A DNA stretch of 64,000 nt from Pelecanus crispus (GCF_030463565.1 NC_134675.1:12049862-12113861); one strand, 5' to 3'. Shown: positions 44,101-55,859, numbered from the stretch's first letter. Numbers and translations are program-made. Notes: generated by a model from the letters alone, not told the origin.

Positions 44101-45977
44101 ACATTCTGTATCAACGGCAGATGTTAAGGAGTGGTTGGGGAGGGAACATAAGAAAGAGGATGAGGATAGAGGTGTCTCCCCCCAACCTGTGCATCCTGAC
44201 TGCACCCAGCAGTCATGGATTAGCTTCTCACAGTGAGTCCCAAGTGGTAATCACATGCCTGCCAGGCTTGGGTTTATTGGAGAACTGAGATTGAATTGGA
44301 TTGTATTCAGCGATGTTCTTGAGACAAAAACAGACATGGTCTGACAGTGTCTTCTCTTCCCCCTTCTGTGGGGAAGCAGAGACTTCCAGGTTCAACCCTC
44401 AAGCAGTCATAAGAAACGACACCAGGAAGGGCTCTGAGCACCTGCAGATGCCTGAATACAGATGGTATCAGTGCTGTGACACCCTGCGTGTCTTCAGTTC
44501 CTCTGCAGCACCAGGGGCACAGGTAGGAGGCAAGCCCTGGAGGGGCTGTGCCAGCACAGGTGCTGCTAGCAGGATGTTTTGCATACAGGAGGTAAATAGG
44601 CTTGGGCAGCCTCCCAGGCTGTCTTGCTGGTGTACACTATTCCTTTGTAAGGCAAGTAAGCTCATTTTGTCATACTCATCCCTCTGTCAGACAGTGTTAA
44701 TTCCCAGGCTAATTTCTGAGGCTGGTGCACTCCCCCACAGCAGTGCTCTCCAGGCTCTGGCTCCTCTGAGGATGGGGATGAGCTGTGGGCTCTGCCTGTC
44801 TTTTCTAATCTCTCTCCACCTAGCCCTCGGGCTTTGCCCAGTGTGATCCATGCCCAGCCTGGGTGCTGCATCAACCCCTGTCTGCCCCACATGTGAGCAT
44901 GACAGGGCCACATCTGGCAGGCCAAAGTGCACAGGGGAGCCTGCTGGGAAGAAAAAAAGGGGCTGAATGCTCACCCCCACACCTTAGAGGGCTTGGAAAA
45001 GAAGGGACAAGTTGCAGAGGACAGGCATCCCGCAGGTGCTTGCAAGGGGCTCTGTGGGCACAGCTGGGTCCAAGGAGGAGCAAGAGGGTTTGCCTGCGGG
45101 ACTGCTCATCCGTGTAGTCCTTGTGCCCAAATGGCAGACGTGGCCACTGACACACCACTGGCACACGTGCAGTCTTTGCAGAAGCATGTTTCAGCCTTCT
45201 GCCCTTGCCTCATGCTGCACTGGAAATCACACCAGATCGCAGCAGCATCCCGCCACCCCCCACCTACCAGACACTGACAGGAGGACTGAGGAAGCTCTGG
45301 AGCAAAACTGCACCTCTGCCAGGCCCTTTTCACGTGAAAAAAAGAAAAGGGAAAAGATACTGACATCTCTGGCAAAGGATTAGGGCTGATAAATGCCCAG
45401 GTTTAAGAGAAGTGATTCACTGGTCTCCTGATGAAAGTGGCCAGCCAAGTCAGAAATGTGTGGTGGTTGTGCCAGGTCAGTCCAAGGGATCCCTTCACAC
45501 ATGCTTCCAGCCAGGGAGCCTTACACAGTATCTATTTACTTGTTCTTCAGTGAACCATCCATAACTAAGGGAAAGGCTGAATCAATCCTAAGTGTCTGTC
45601 AACAATAATTAGTATAATGCTGAATATGCCTAATTTCAGCGTGCAGAAGCTTTACCTTTTAATTAAAAAAAATCATAAGCTTTAAACAAAGACATTCTCC
45701 TTTGTGCTACAGTAAGTCTGCACTGCATTACACCTCTAAAACAGCAACCATGAAATGTGGCCTTTTTAAACATAGTGTTACCCCATGCTTCTATAAGGAA
45801 GCACCATACAAGGCCAAAAAGCTCTAGAGAGGTTCATTCATGGTTGCTACATGAAGGGCACTAAAAGCTTTGGTGTGAGGCTCAGGGAGGGCTGGGAGCA
45901 AGGCAGAGCTCTGGCATACAGTTGCAACCGCTGGCAGAGCATCGGTGTTTGTAGGAAGACACTGTCTGAGATATCTC
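44101..45977. other. Stretch without recognised genes
   Basis: Several overlapping open frames (for example 44301-44846 plus) show no family resemblance to me. AT-rich DNA lies at about 45590-45790. No repeat was identified. Confidence 0.4.
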
Positions 45978-47014
45978 TCAAAATTTGCACCTGTGTCAGC
46001 AGGTTGCACGCAAAGGAGAATTTCTCTTTCCCTCCTCGTTTCCTGCCCAGAAGGTTAACATGTCCTGTGCTGCTGGTGGGTTTTGCATCACTGCGGGGAC
46101 TGTAACAGCTACCAGGAGGTATGGAAGCACTTACAAAAGGAAAAGCAACGAGCCCCATTTGAACTGAAGGTCAAGACTGGGGCAGTCTGGGAGACCACCA
46201 GCCATGCCATGAGCACTTGCAGCCCCCTCGGCTCCTGGAGCTGAACTGGGGCTGTCTCCAATGGAGGGGTTTCATTTCCTCAAACTGCTTCTTGCTTGAG
46301 GTCAGGCCCCGCAAACCTCTTTTCAAGCAAAGATTGTTCACATTTCTGCTGTGACTCTAAGCTGGAAGGATCCCCATCAATGAATAAACTTTGTACAGGC
46401 ACAATCTTGGGCCCTGAAATGCAAAATGAAACATTGGAAATGCCTTCACAATTAGCTGTCACCTGCCTGAAAAAAATGCTGCTCAGTTTGCCAGTCTGGT
46501 GGGATTTTATTCCATTTATTTGGCAGGGGCTTTATACTGGTTGAGATGATACAGCTGTTGTGGTCTGTTGGCCTGCTGCACAAGGAGTGCAGAGCATGGT
46601 TTAATGGTGAGTCCTAATGCCATTTGGGTGTGCTGGGAGGCAGTGCAAACTCACTGTGCCTGCCGGCAGCACCCCGGTAACTTTGGACGTTTGGGTACTT
46701 ACAGCTGAATTTGTTGGATAAAGAGAGCTCACAGAGAGGTACATTTCTTATTACATGAAAATTGGTATCTGGTCAGAGGGTAGAGACCCAAATTAGTGCC
46801 ATGCAGAGACACAGCAGCACTCCTGTCTAGAAACTAATGGAAAATGAATATGAAGATTTACTTCCATCAGTTGCCCAATCTACATGTTGCAAAATGCAAC
46901 TAAACATGCAGCTGGTTAAATACGTACCTGCAGCCCCTGTCGAGTCCTTTCTGCCAACCCAGATGTGGGAGTGTTGCCCCTCCTGGGTGAGGATGGGAGG
47001 GAAATGGGACAGGA
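45978..47014 (+). repeat. Left arm of a long inverted repeat
   Basis: This is the reverse complement of 62964-64000. Corresponding positions sum to 109,978 throughout, which means no net insertion or deletion over 1,037 bases, and I saw no mismatch in the stretches I compared. Similarity stops sharply after GGGACAGGA at 47014. The arm may extend left of 45978, since its partner runs off the window. It has no clear gene. A possible splice-flanked segment at about 46053-46116 was not assigned. Confidence 0.93.
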
Positions 47015-47543
47015 CGTACCCAGTCCTAGGAGCCAGTGGGTATTTTGGGCAAGAGTTGGAAATGAGAAAATAACAAGTGCAACCTGCAGAGCAAAAGCAA
47101 ATTGGCATCTTGAGTGGGCTTTTGCTGCAAATAAGTGTGAACGTGGGTGTGAGCAGGTAGTGCAGGAGCTGCCCAGCAGGATGACGTGAATGCAGGTGAG
47201 TGGTGCTGGCAGAGACTCACTGAGGTTGGTGCCCTCCCACAGCCCCTGTCTTTGGGGGAGAGAGCGCAGATCCAATGGGCTGCTGGATCCCCCTGGCTGG
47301 GATCCCTCTGCAGGGAGTGGGTGGGCAGGAGGGCCTGCAGGAAACCCTCTGGCACTGCACCTGACAGTGCAAGGAGGGTTAATGCACCTGGGGTCTGGGG
47401 CCTCATCCTGGGAGGTGCTCATCTCTGCCACCCCTCTGATGTGAGGGGGACCAGCACCCCTCTGGACAGGGCCTCCTCACCCCTGAGGACACTGCCAGAG
47501 CCCAGCGATCCTCAGGGCTTTCCCTCATGTCCTTTGCACACAG

Positions 47544-47726
47544 GAAGATGTAAAGCTCCCTCCAACTGGGACCCCAATTTGCAGTTTACTCCGAACCAGA
47601 ACAGCTATGCCTTGAATGATTTGGTGCAGCTGAGCTGTGCTGGGGAGTATCTGCCATCGGTCCCCCGGACCAGATACATTTACAGGGGGACCCACACCTT
47701 GTGGAACAGGACTGCCACCTGCAAGG
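47544..47726 (+). pseudogene. CCP/sushi module exon A
   Basis: The acceptor CACACAG ends at 47543 and the donor GTAAGC starts at 47727. The exon is 183 bases, phase 1 at both ends, open, and reads CKAPSNWDPNLQFTP, VQLSCAGEYLPS and TLWNRTATCKG. This is a CCP fold with Cys1, Cys2, Trp and Cys4 in place. The expected third Cys is not evident (RYIY where R-x-C would be usual). The exon itself could still be coding. Confidence 0.7.
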
Positions 47727-48312
47727 GTAAGCACAGCCCCGCATCACCCTGACCCTGGGGTCCTGAGCTGGCACCAGACCCTCTGTTACATGGTTGTGCC
47801 TCAGCCCCTCCTGGGTGACAGGCCAGGAATGGGGGACCTGGATGCCTTGGCTTTTCCTCCTGTCCTGGCAGTGACGGGGCACATTTTGTCTCAGCATTTT
47901 GCTGTGGGCAGCTGCCAGGGGTCTGTGCTCCTGGGGAGGGGTTCAAAAGCAGGAACAAGGGTCCTGTCACGGGGGGCTACTGTAAGCCCTGCGCCTTCAA
48001 ACAGTTCCTGGGCATATGTCTGAGGTAGGAGGAGTGGAAGGACCTCTGTGTGAAGGCTGGGGAAGAGCCCAGTCCCTGGTCAGCCTTACCCAAATTGAGC
48101 CTGAGTGAGGAAGCCTACGAATCTGTAGGAAAGGATGGGACTGCTCTTGGAGTGGCCTGCTGCCACCCTTAACTCTGCTCTAGGCTGCAAGAGAGGGATT
48201 TAGAGATGACTGTGGTAACCAAAGGAGCTGGACAGTGTCAAAATCAGGGCAATAGACTCCACAGCAGGCCCCTTCCCATCCACCTTACACCCATTCCTTC
48301 TCCTCTGTGCAG

Positions 48313-48453
48313 AGAGATGCCAGCAGACCCAGTGGGACTCAAGGCTCAAATTTGTACCAAAGCAGAGGTTTTACAGGCTCGATGAAGAACTGACACTGAG
48401 CTGCCTTACATGGGACACTCCTCCCCTTCCTGTGATCAGATGTGCACCCTTAC
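48313..48453 (+). pseudogene. CCP/sushi module exon B, 3' half lost
   Basis: After acceptor GTGCAG the exon reads CQQTQWDSRLKFVPKQRFY, LTLSCLTWDTPPLPVIRC, matching the first three cysteines of a CCP. The Trp and fourth Cys that should follow are absent. The frame wanders on to a TGA at about 48504, and the ERVL begins about 100 bases later. The missing half was probably removed when the ERVL arrived or by later deletion. Confidence 0.65.
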
Positions 48454-48758
48454 ATTTCCTCATGGTATTGCATGCTGACACCACAGTCAGTCATGGCAAA
48501 GCCTGAGTCCCCCCTCCTGCCTCAGCATCCTTTGTCCCCGAGGACTCTCACACTTTCAGACAGAATAAGAGGGCTAATTTTACTTCCAATATTAATCAAG
48601 GGACTCTTGATTCACAATTACAAGGAGTGAACAACGAATACTATGACCAGTGTTAGAGGGGCCCTGCCTCCAGCCAGGTGGAGGAAAGGGACAACCGGGT
48701 TTATTGGACTGTGGGGATTTGATGGCCTGGCACATCAGACCCACAGGAGTACAAGGCT

Positions 48759-51617
48759 CTAGTGGATACTGGTGCACAGCGTACCCTAATGCCATCAAGC
48801 TATGGAGGGGCAGAACCCATCTGTATTTCTGGAGTGACAGGGGGATCCCAACAGCTCACTGTATTGGAGGCCAAAGTGAGCCTAACCGGGAATGAGTGGC
48901 AGAAGCACCCCGTTGTGACTGGCCCAGACGCTCTGTGCATCCTTGGCATAGACTACCTCAGGAGAGGGTATTTCAAGGACCCAAAAGGGTACTGGTGGGC
49001 TTTTGGTATAGCTGCCTTGGAGACGCAGGAAATTAAACAGCTGTCCACCTTGCCTGGTCTCTCGGAGGACCCTTCTGTTGTGGGGTTGCTGAGGGTCAAA
49101 GAACAACAGGTGCCGATCGCTACCACAACAGTGCACAGGCGGCAATATCGCACCAACCGAGACTCCCTGATTCCCATCCATAACCTGATCCGTCGCCTGG
49201 AGAGCCAAGGAGTGATCAGCAAGACTCGCTCACCCTTTAACAGTCCCATATGGCCAGTGCAAAAGTGTAATGGGGAGTGGAGACTAACAGTAGATTATTG
49301 TGGCCTGAACAAAGTCACGCCGCCACTCACTGCTGCTGTGCTAGACATGCTAGAACTTCAATATGAACTGGAGTCAAAGGCAGCCAAGTGGTATGCCACA
49401 AGTGACATCGCTAATGCTTTTTTCTCAATCCCTTTGGCAGCAGAGTACAGGCCCCAGTTTGCTTTCCCTTGGAGGGGTGTTCAGTACACCTGGAACCGAC
49501 TGCCCCAGGGGTGGAAGCACAGCCCCACCTTTTGCCATGGACTGATCCAGACAGCACTGGAACAGGGTGAAGCTCCAGAACATCTGCAGTACATTGGTGA
49601 CATCATTGTGTGGGGCAATACAGCAGAAGACGTTTTTGAGAAGGGAAAGAAAATAGTCCAAATCCTTCTGAAGGCTGGTTTTGCCATAAAACAGAGTAAG
49701 GTCAAGGGACCTGCACAGGAGATCCAGTTTTTAGGAATAAAATGGCAAGATGGACGTCGTCAGATCCCAATGGATGTGATCAACAAAATAACAGCTATGT
49801 CCCCACCAACTAGCAAACAGGAAACACAAGCTTTCTTAGGCGTTGTGGGTTTTTGGAGAATGCATATTCCAAATTACAGTCTGATCGTAAGCCCTCTTTA
49901 CCAGGTGACCTGGAAGAAGAACGATTTCAAATGGGGCCCTGAGCAACAACAAGCCTTTGGACAAATTAAACGGGAGATCGTTCATGCAGTAGCCCTTGGG
50001 CCAGTCCGGGCAGGGCAGGATATTAAAAATGTGCTCTACACTGCAGCCGGGAAGAATGGCCCTACCTGGATCCTCTACCAGAAAGCACCAGGGGAAACTC
50101 GAGGTAGACCCCTAGGTTTTTGGAGTCAGGGATACAGAGGATCCGAAGCCCGCTATACTCCAACTGAGAAAGAGGTACTGGCAGGATATGAAAGGGTTTG
50201 AGCTGCTTCAGAAGTGATAGGTACTGAAGCACAGCTCCTGCTGGCACCCCGACTGCCGGTGCTGGGCTGGATGTTCAAAGGGAAGGTCCCCTCTACACAT
50301 CATGCAACTGATGCTACGTGGAGTAAGTGGGTTGCACTAATCACACAACGGGCTTGAATAGGAAACCCCAGTCGCCCAGGAATCTTAGAAGCGATCATGG
50401 ACTGGCCAGAAGGCAAAAATTCTGGAATATCGCCAGAGGAGGAGGTGACACGTGCTGAGGAGGCCCCACTGTATAGTCAATTGCCAGAAAATGAGAAGCA
50501 ATATGCCCTGTTCACTGATGGGTCCTGTCGTCTTGCTGGAAAACATGGGAGGTGGAAAGCTGCTGTTTGGAGTCCTACACGACAAGTTGCAGAAACTGCT
50601 GAAGGAGAAGGGGAGTCGAGTCAGTTTGCAGAAGTGAAAGCCATCCATCTGGCTTTAGATATTGCTGAACGAAAAAAGTGGCCATTCCTTTATCTGTATA
50701 CTGACTCATGGATGGTGGCAAGTGCCCTGTGGGGATGGTTGCAGCAATGGAAGCAGAGCAACTGGCAGCACAGAGGCAAACCCATCTGGGCTGCTGCATT
50801 GTGGCAAGATATTGCTGCCCAGGTAGAGAACCTGGTTGTAAAAGTATGTCATGTAGATGCTCACGTACCCAAGAGTCAGGCCACTGAAGAACATCCAAAC
50901 AACCAGCAGGTGGATCAGGCTGCTAAGATTGAAGTGGCTCAGGTGGATCTGGACTGGCAACATAAGGGTGAATTATTTATAGCTCTGTGGGCCCATGACA
51001 CCTCAGGCCATCAAGGAAGAGATGCAACATATAGATGGGCTCGTGACCGAGGGGTGGACTTAACTATGGACAGTATTGCACAGGTTATCCATGAATGTGA
51101 AACATGCGCTGCAATCAAGCAAGCCAAGCAGTTCAAGCCCCTCTGGTATGGTGGGCGATGGCTGAAATATAAATATGGGGAGGCCTGGCAGATTGATTAT
51201 ATCACACTCCCACAAACCCGCCAAGGCAAGTGCTATGTGCTCACCATGGTGGAAGCAACCACCGGATGGCTGGAAACATATCCCGTGCCCCATGCCACCG
51301 ACTGGAACACCATCCTGGGCCTTGAAAAGCAAGTCCTGTGGCGACATGGCACCCCAGAAAGAATTGAGTCAGACAATGGGACTCATTTCCGAAACAACCT
51401 CATAGACACCTGGGCCAAAGAGCACGGCATTGAGTGGGTATATCACATCCCTTACCATGCACCAGCCTCTGGGAAAATTGAGCGATACAATGGACTGTTA
51501 AAGACTACCCTGAGAGCAATGGGTGGTAGGACATTCAAACATTGGGATACACATTTAGCAAAAGCCACCTGGTTAGTCAACAGTAGGGGATCTGCCAATC
51601 GAGCTGGCCCTGCCTAA
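48759..51617 (+). pseudogene. Endogenous retrovirus pol (protease, RT, RNase H, integrase), ERVL-like
   Basis: The protease active site VDTGAQ is at the start. RT blocks include SPIWPVQK-like entry, WRLTVDYCGLNKVTPPL and IANAFFSIPL. The catalytic box reads YIGD, with Gly in place of the first Asp. Stops at 50200-50202 and about 50356 divide RT from RNase H (FTDGS, EVKA, YTDS). Integrase keeps its H-H-C-C finger (HDTSGHQG, CETC) and the three acidic core residues (QIDY, ESDNG, KIERYNG). A TAA at 51615-51617 and later stops break its C-terminal domain. It is not functional as a polyprotein. Confidence 0.9.
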
Positions 51618-52252
51618 TCAAAACTTTTACGTACTGTAGAAGGAGATAAAGTCCCTGTAGTGCACATAAAAAATATGCTGGGGAAGACAGTCTGGGTCAC
51701 TTCCCCCTTGGGCAAAGGAAACCCATTCGTGGGATTGCTTTTGCTCAAGGACCTGGGTGCACTTGGTGTGTGATGCGGAAGGATGGGGAAGTCCAATGTG
51801 TACCTCAAGGGGATTTGATTTTGGGTGAAAATAGTCAATGAACTGAATGGTATGATGTTAATTGCTGTATAATACTGTATGTCATCTCTTCTATGGTTGC
51901 TATATGCCACACCAATGGTATTACATTAAGAATTGCCCAGCTTAATGAAGAATGAACTTTGATTAAACTGAGCAAAGTGCAGCAGTGTTGGAACGAGAAC
52001 TGGCTTCAGCATGCAACAATCCAACACCACACACCACCTGTCCTGCTCTGAAAGACTGTGATGACAGATGGAACCCAAAGTCATGGACTAAATGAACTCA
52101 GTGGACATTTTAGAGGGATGGCCCATAGATGAAGGGAATGATATCTGTGTGTATATATCAAGACAGGGAAAGTGGTGGTGATTAATTAGAACACATTGGA
52201 AAGGGGTAGGACCTGTGCATGACGTAGATGGTATAGAATAAGGGGTGGATAC

Positions 52253-52812
52253 TGTCCTGGTTTCGGCTGGGATAGAGTTAATTTTCTTCCTAGTAGCAGG
52301 CATAGTTCTGTTTTGGATTTAGGATGAGAAGAATGTTGATAACACACTGATGTTTTAGTTGTTGCTGAGTACTGCTTATGCTAGTCAAGGACTTTTCAGC
52401 TTCCCATGCTCTGCCAGGTGCACAAGAAGCTGGGAGGGGGCACAGCCAGAATAGTTGATCCAAACTGACCAAAGGGCTATTCCATACCATATGACATCAT
52501 GCTCAGTATATAAACTGGGGGGGAGTTGGCCAGGGGGCAGCGATCGCTGCTTGGGAACTGTCTGGGTATCGTTCGGCAGGTGGTGAGCAACTGCATTGTG
52601 CATCACTTGCTTTGTATGTTATTATTACTATTATTATTATATTGTTATTATTACTACTACTATTTTATTTTATTTTATTTCAATTATTAAACTGTTCTTA
52701 TCTCAACCCAGGAGTGTTTCTCACTCTTCCGATTCTCTTCCCCATCCCACCAGGGTAGGGGGAGTGAGCTGCTGCATGGTGCTTAGTTGCTGGCTGGCGT
52801 TAAACCATGACA
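52253..52812 (+). mobile_element. 3' LTR (family A) of the plus-strand ERVL
   Basis: It starts TGTCCTGGTTTCGGC and ends GTTAAACCATGACA. It has TATA (AGTATATAAACTGG, about 52504), a TTA-rich microsatellite at about 52618-52680 and AATTATTAAACTG as the polyadenylation-type signal. It is the most complete member of family A here and is the reference for the other copies. Confidence 0.9.
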
Positions 52813-52846
52813 CACTCCAACTACCACCCAGTTTCTCCTCTGCCAG

Positions 52847-53089
52847 AAACGTGCCAAAGGCCCCAGTGGGACACAAGACTCCAGCTGGCACCAGACCAGG
52901 AGAATTACAAGAAGATTTAATAAGTGATGCTCACCTGTCCTGAGGTTTTCCAGCCATCCTTCACCCACGTGAAACGTTCAGGGGAAGTCCAGCCATTCAG
53001 CAATGGGAAACCTGTATACACATACCCATGGCTGGGAAGGAATAGCAGAGGTGACTGGAGCCACACTCAGTCCTGCGTGGAGTGCGTCG
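52847..53089 (+). pseudogene. CCP/sushi module exon C with two stop codons
   Basis: The acceptor CTGCCAG ends at 52846 and the donor GTAAGG starts at 53090. The exon is 243 bases, phase 1 to 1. It reads TCQRPQWDTRLQLAPDQENY, then two consecutive TAA codons at 52918-52923, then VMLTCPEVFQPSFTHVKR and GDWSHTQSCVECVG. The third CCP cysteine is Arg here (CGT against TGT in exon E). It is similar to exon E, so the two arose by tandem exon duplication. Confidence 0.72.
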
Positions 53090-53655
53090 GTAAGGGAGGC
53101 ATCAGGACTTCTCCTGGGTGCCCTGTTCTGCCCTTCCTGAACAGGGGAAGGAAAGCTATGCGTGCACAGGAGATTTCAGGCTCTCTGCCTGCCTGGGGAA
53201 ACAGTAAGTGCTGCTGAAGACAGTGCTGAGGCAGCTCCTGAGCCTGCCCTGTGCTTTCCCCTAGGGCTCCAGGGGAGCCTCGGTGGGCAGGGGACTGGTG
53301 CCAGCCTCAGTCCCTGAGGGTCCTGGCAGGAAGGGGCTGTGGGATCAGGGTGGGGGGGCAGAGGTCAGAGCTGCCCATGCCAGGCCAGGGCAGAGTGCCC
53401 AGCAGTTCATGGGTGGGTAGGAGGTTCCTGGTGGAGGTGTATGGGTGACATGGGGCTCCGTGAGGGCTTCTGGCAAGAGCATGTGCACAAAGGAGAGAAG
53501 CTCAAGTGCTGGGCATGGCGCAGCTATGTGTGGTGGAGCTTGGGGTCTGCATGGCATCACGGTTTAGGCAAGAGCTTCGCAGGACTCTGCTTGTGCAGAC
53601 AGTGCAAAGGCCTGGCCTCCTCCTCATGTGCTGGTCTACCCTGCCACCACCACAG

Positions 53656-53728
53656 GAGCTGAGTTTTGGGCTGGGAAGGGACAGCGGAGGTGACTGGATC
53701 CGCATTTGGTCCAGCATGGAGTGCATCA
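53656..53728 (+). pseudogene. CCP/sushi module partial exon D (3' half)
   Basis: After an acceptor CCACAG it reads ELSFGLGRDSGGDWIRIWSS then MECIS and a GTAAGG donor. This matches the second half of exons C and E. The first half is missing. Confidence 0.55.
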
Positions 53729-53873
53729 GTAAGGGAGGCATCAGGAGCTCTCCTGGCTGCCCTGCTCTACCCCAAACTGAATGATTGCTCACATGCCACC
53801 ATCTACTCCTGCCCAACCTTGTCACCTACCACCCCAACTAACACCCACTTTAACCTCTGCCAGAAACATGCCA

Positions 53874-54654
53874 AAAACCATGGTGGGACTCAAGACACCA
53901 GCTGGCACCAAGCCAGGAGAATTACAAGAACAAAGAAGTGATGCTGAGCTGTCCTGAGGTTTTCCAGCCATCCGTCACCTATGTCAAATGTGTGAGCGAA
54001 GTCCAGCCCGTCAGTCACAGTGCTATAGGAATTATACAGCCACCACCTAGACCACGGTAGGAATTATGCAGCCACTACCTAGACCATGATAGGAATTATG
54101 CAGAAGCCACCTCAACAGGGCTTGCCCCTAGGTTCCGCTTTTTAACAGATCAGATCAACTCTTTTGTATATATTTATTCATAATGCATGCAAGCTACAGC
54201 TCGAGCTGGGTGCCTTTCAAGAGGGACCCTGCCTGTCGATTGTTACCAGATTTTATAATCTCTATAGGTCGCTTGATTTCCTGATGGCACTTCTGCTCAT
54301 CCAATCCTGTTTGCAGAGTCTGGGGTCTTCTTTTCTTCTGATTTTCTCTCGCAGCCTCCAGGCACCCTTTTTGTCTGTGTCTTGAGACATTTCTTTATCT
54401 TTTGTTACAGAATATCCCATACTTAAAGTTTTACTTATACTTCCTTACCTAACGGTTACATTTCCATAGATAAAAACAAAGGTCAAAGTACAATTCATGC
54501 GGCCTAAGGCTTCATTTACTTTAGTCACTAGTGCTAAGCTCTGGCACAAATTAGTCTCTCACTACACATGAGAAACCTGTATACACAGACCCATGTCTGG
54601 GAAGGGACAGCAGAGGTGGCTGCATCCGCATTCAGTCCAGCATGGAGTGCATTG
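53874..54654 (+). pseudogene. CCP/sushi module exon E, split by an LTR insertion
   Basis: The first part (53874-54020) reads TCQKPWWDSRHQLAPSQENY, VMLSCPEVFQPSVTYVKC with the first three cysteines in place. A 546-base LTR follows, and the rest resumes at about 54567-54654 (GAAACCTGTATACACAGACC onward), ending MECIG at donor GTAAGG. Flank alignment with exon C shows the insertion is inside the exon. Confidence 0.72.
54021..54566 (-). mobile_element. Solo LTR (family C), antisense, inside CCP exon E
   Basis: On the minus strand it starts TGTAGTGAGAGACTAATTTG and ends TTCCTATAGCA (TG...CA). A direct repeat GGAATTATGCAGCCACTACC-like of about 30 bases occurs three times at its left end (54025-54110). 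No clean target duplication is visible. Confidence 0.7.
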
Positions 54655-55121
54655 GTAAGGGAGGTATCAGGAGCTCTCCTGGCTGCCCCGCTCTGCCCTT
54701 CCTGAGCAGGGGAAGGCAGACTGTGCATGCTGAAAGTAGTGGGTGCACTCTGTGACAGTGAGGACAGGGAGGCTGGGCTCAGGACAAAGGAAATAGGTAT
54801 GTGCCCACCTACATGAAATATAAAGGTACCCTTCGCCTGGCAGCTCAGACCGAGCATCCGCTCCCTGCAGTGATGGTCCTGTGGGGCTCTGGGGAAGGGG
54901 CTATGCAAGGGCCTGGAGCACACCACATCCCCACCTCACCCTCCTCACCACACTGTTGCTGCTCCTGCTGCTGTGGCACATGCACCTTTTGTGGGGGACA
55001 AACCCTGCTTGGGGGGTTCCTTTGCAGCCTGTCTCCTGGGCCAGAAGCTGCCTGTACCCTGCTCTGGGCTCAGCCCCTCCTCGCTGGCTCTGTGCATGAC
55101 CCCATCCTCCTGTGCTTCCAG

Positions 55122-55264
55122 TGCTGGACAAACTGGAGAAGCTGTGGCTGGATGCCCTCATGGGGTCCCTCAGGTGGAAGGCACTGCCCTCCTGCAAAGG
55201 GAAGATCATTGGATACCAGTACCAGGGAACCATGGACTCCCTGCGATCCCCCTCACCTTGCCAG
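55122..55264 (+). pseudogene. FN3-like exon (first half of an FN3 fold)
   Basis: After acceptor TTCCAG (ends 55121), phase 1, it reads VLDKLEKLWLDALMGSLRWK then ALPSCKGKIIGYQ. The S-L-R-W-x-x-L-P-x-C-x-G-x-I-x-G-Y-Q pattern is typical of the B-C strands of FN3 domains in receptor phosphatases. The donor at 55265 (GTGCCT) is uncertain, and an earlier one at 55219 is possible. Confidence 0.5.
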
Positions 55265-55617
55265 GTGCCTCTCTGCCTAGAGCTGTGTGCAGGCAGTCTA
55301 GGTAGAGTGGGGAAGAGAAGGCTGTGATGAGTTGTGGGAGGAAAGAGAAGTTCAGGGCTCCTCTTGCGGGCGATGTCACCACAGTGCCTGCTGTGTTGCA
55401 TTACCATACCAGTGACCTGGCCTCAGGCTGCCACGGCGTCCATGACATCTCCCCATCGCCCGGCTGCCCAAGGCAGCGAGGTGAGTGCAGCCCCTGGCAG
55501 CTCTGCTCTCCACAGCCCCAAGATGGGTTTCCCCACTGGCAGCACTTGCCCGCAGCTGCCTCTGTCCCGCTCTCCCGGTCCCCATCTCCCCCAGCCCTCT
55601 CACTGCCCTGCCTTGCA

Positions 55618-55859
55618 GGGAGGACCAGCTCATTGTGGCCGCAACGCACAATGGCATGGCGGTGGAAGACGCCTGCTCGGGGGACCTGCAGCCCTTCAAT
55701 GCCAGCCCAGTGCCTACATGGCCACCGTGCTCAACTTCACCACCCCCACGGACTTTGTGCTGGGCGATGGGATCCACGAGCAGGGTTACCACAACGTTGC
55801 CCTCCAGCTGGTCTGGGACTACATGGCCCTTTCTCTGCCTTGTCCACTACTCATAGCAG
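55618..55859 (+). pseudogene. FN3-like/membrane-proximal exon with frameshift
   Basis: It begins EDQLIVAATHNGMAVEDACS, LQPFN, then a one-base shift near 55703 restores AYMATVLNFTTPTDFVLGDG and GYHNVALQLVWDYM. The L-x-P-F-x-x-Y-x-A-x-V and F-x-x-G-D-x...G-Y-x-N-x-x-L patterns resemble the last FN3 and membrane-proximal region of receptor phosphatases. The donor is GTACCC at 55860. Confidence 0.5.

Larger units (their letters stand above)
48590..52812 (+). mobile_element. ERVL-like provirus, 5' truncated, with 3' LTR
   Basis: Homology to the minus-strand copy at 25.5-28.7 kb begins near 48600, just before protease, so gag and the 5' LTR are missing. Protease, RT, RNase H and integrase follow to about 51900, then a purine-rich tract (AATAAGGGGTGG, about 52236-52247) and an intact-looking LTR at 52253-52812. 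The ERVL class is judged from pol blocks such as GFWSQGYRGSEARYTPTEKE. It sits inside the CCP exon array. Confidence 0.92.

Noticed and set aside
54881..55099. Leu-rich frame (about 54940-54990) as a signal peptide for the receptor gene
   Set aside because: It lies between CCP and FN3 exons, where a signal peptide does not belong, and reads as a pyrimidine-rich intron.
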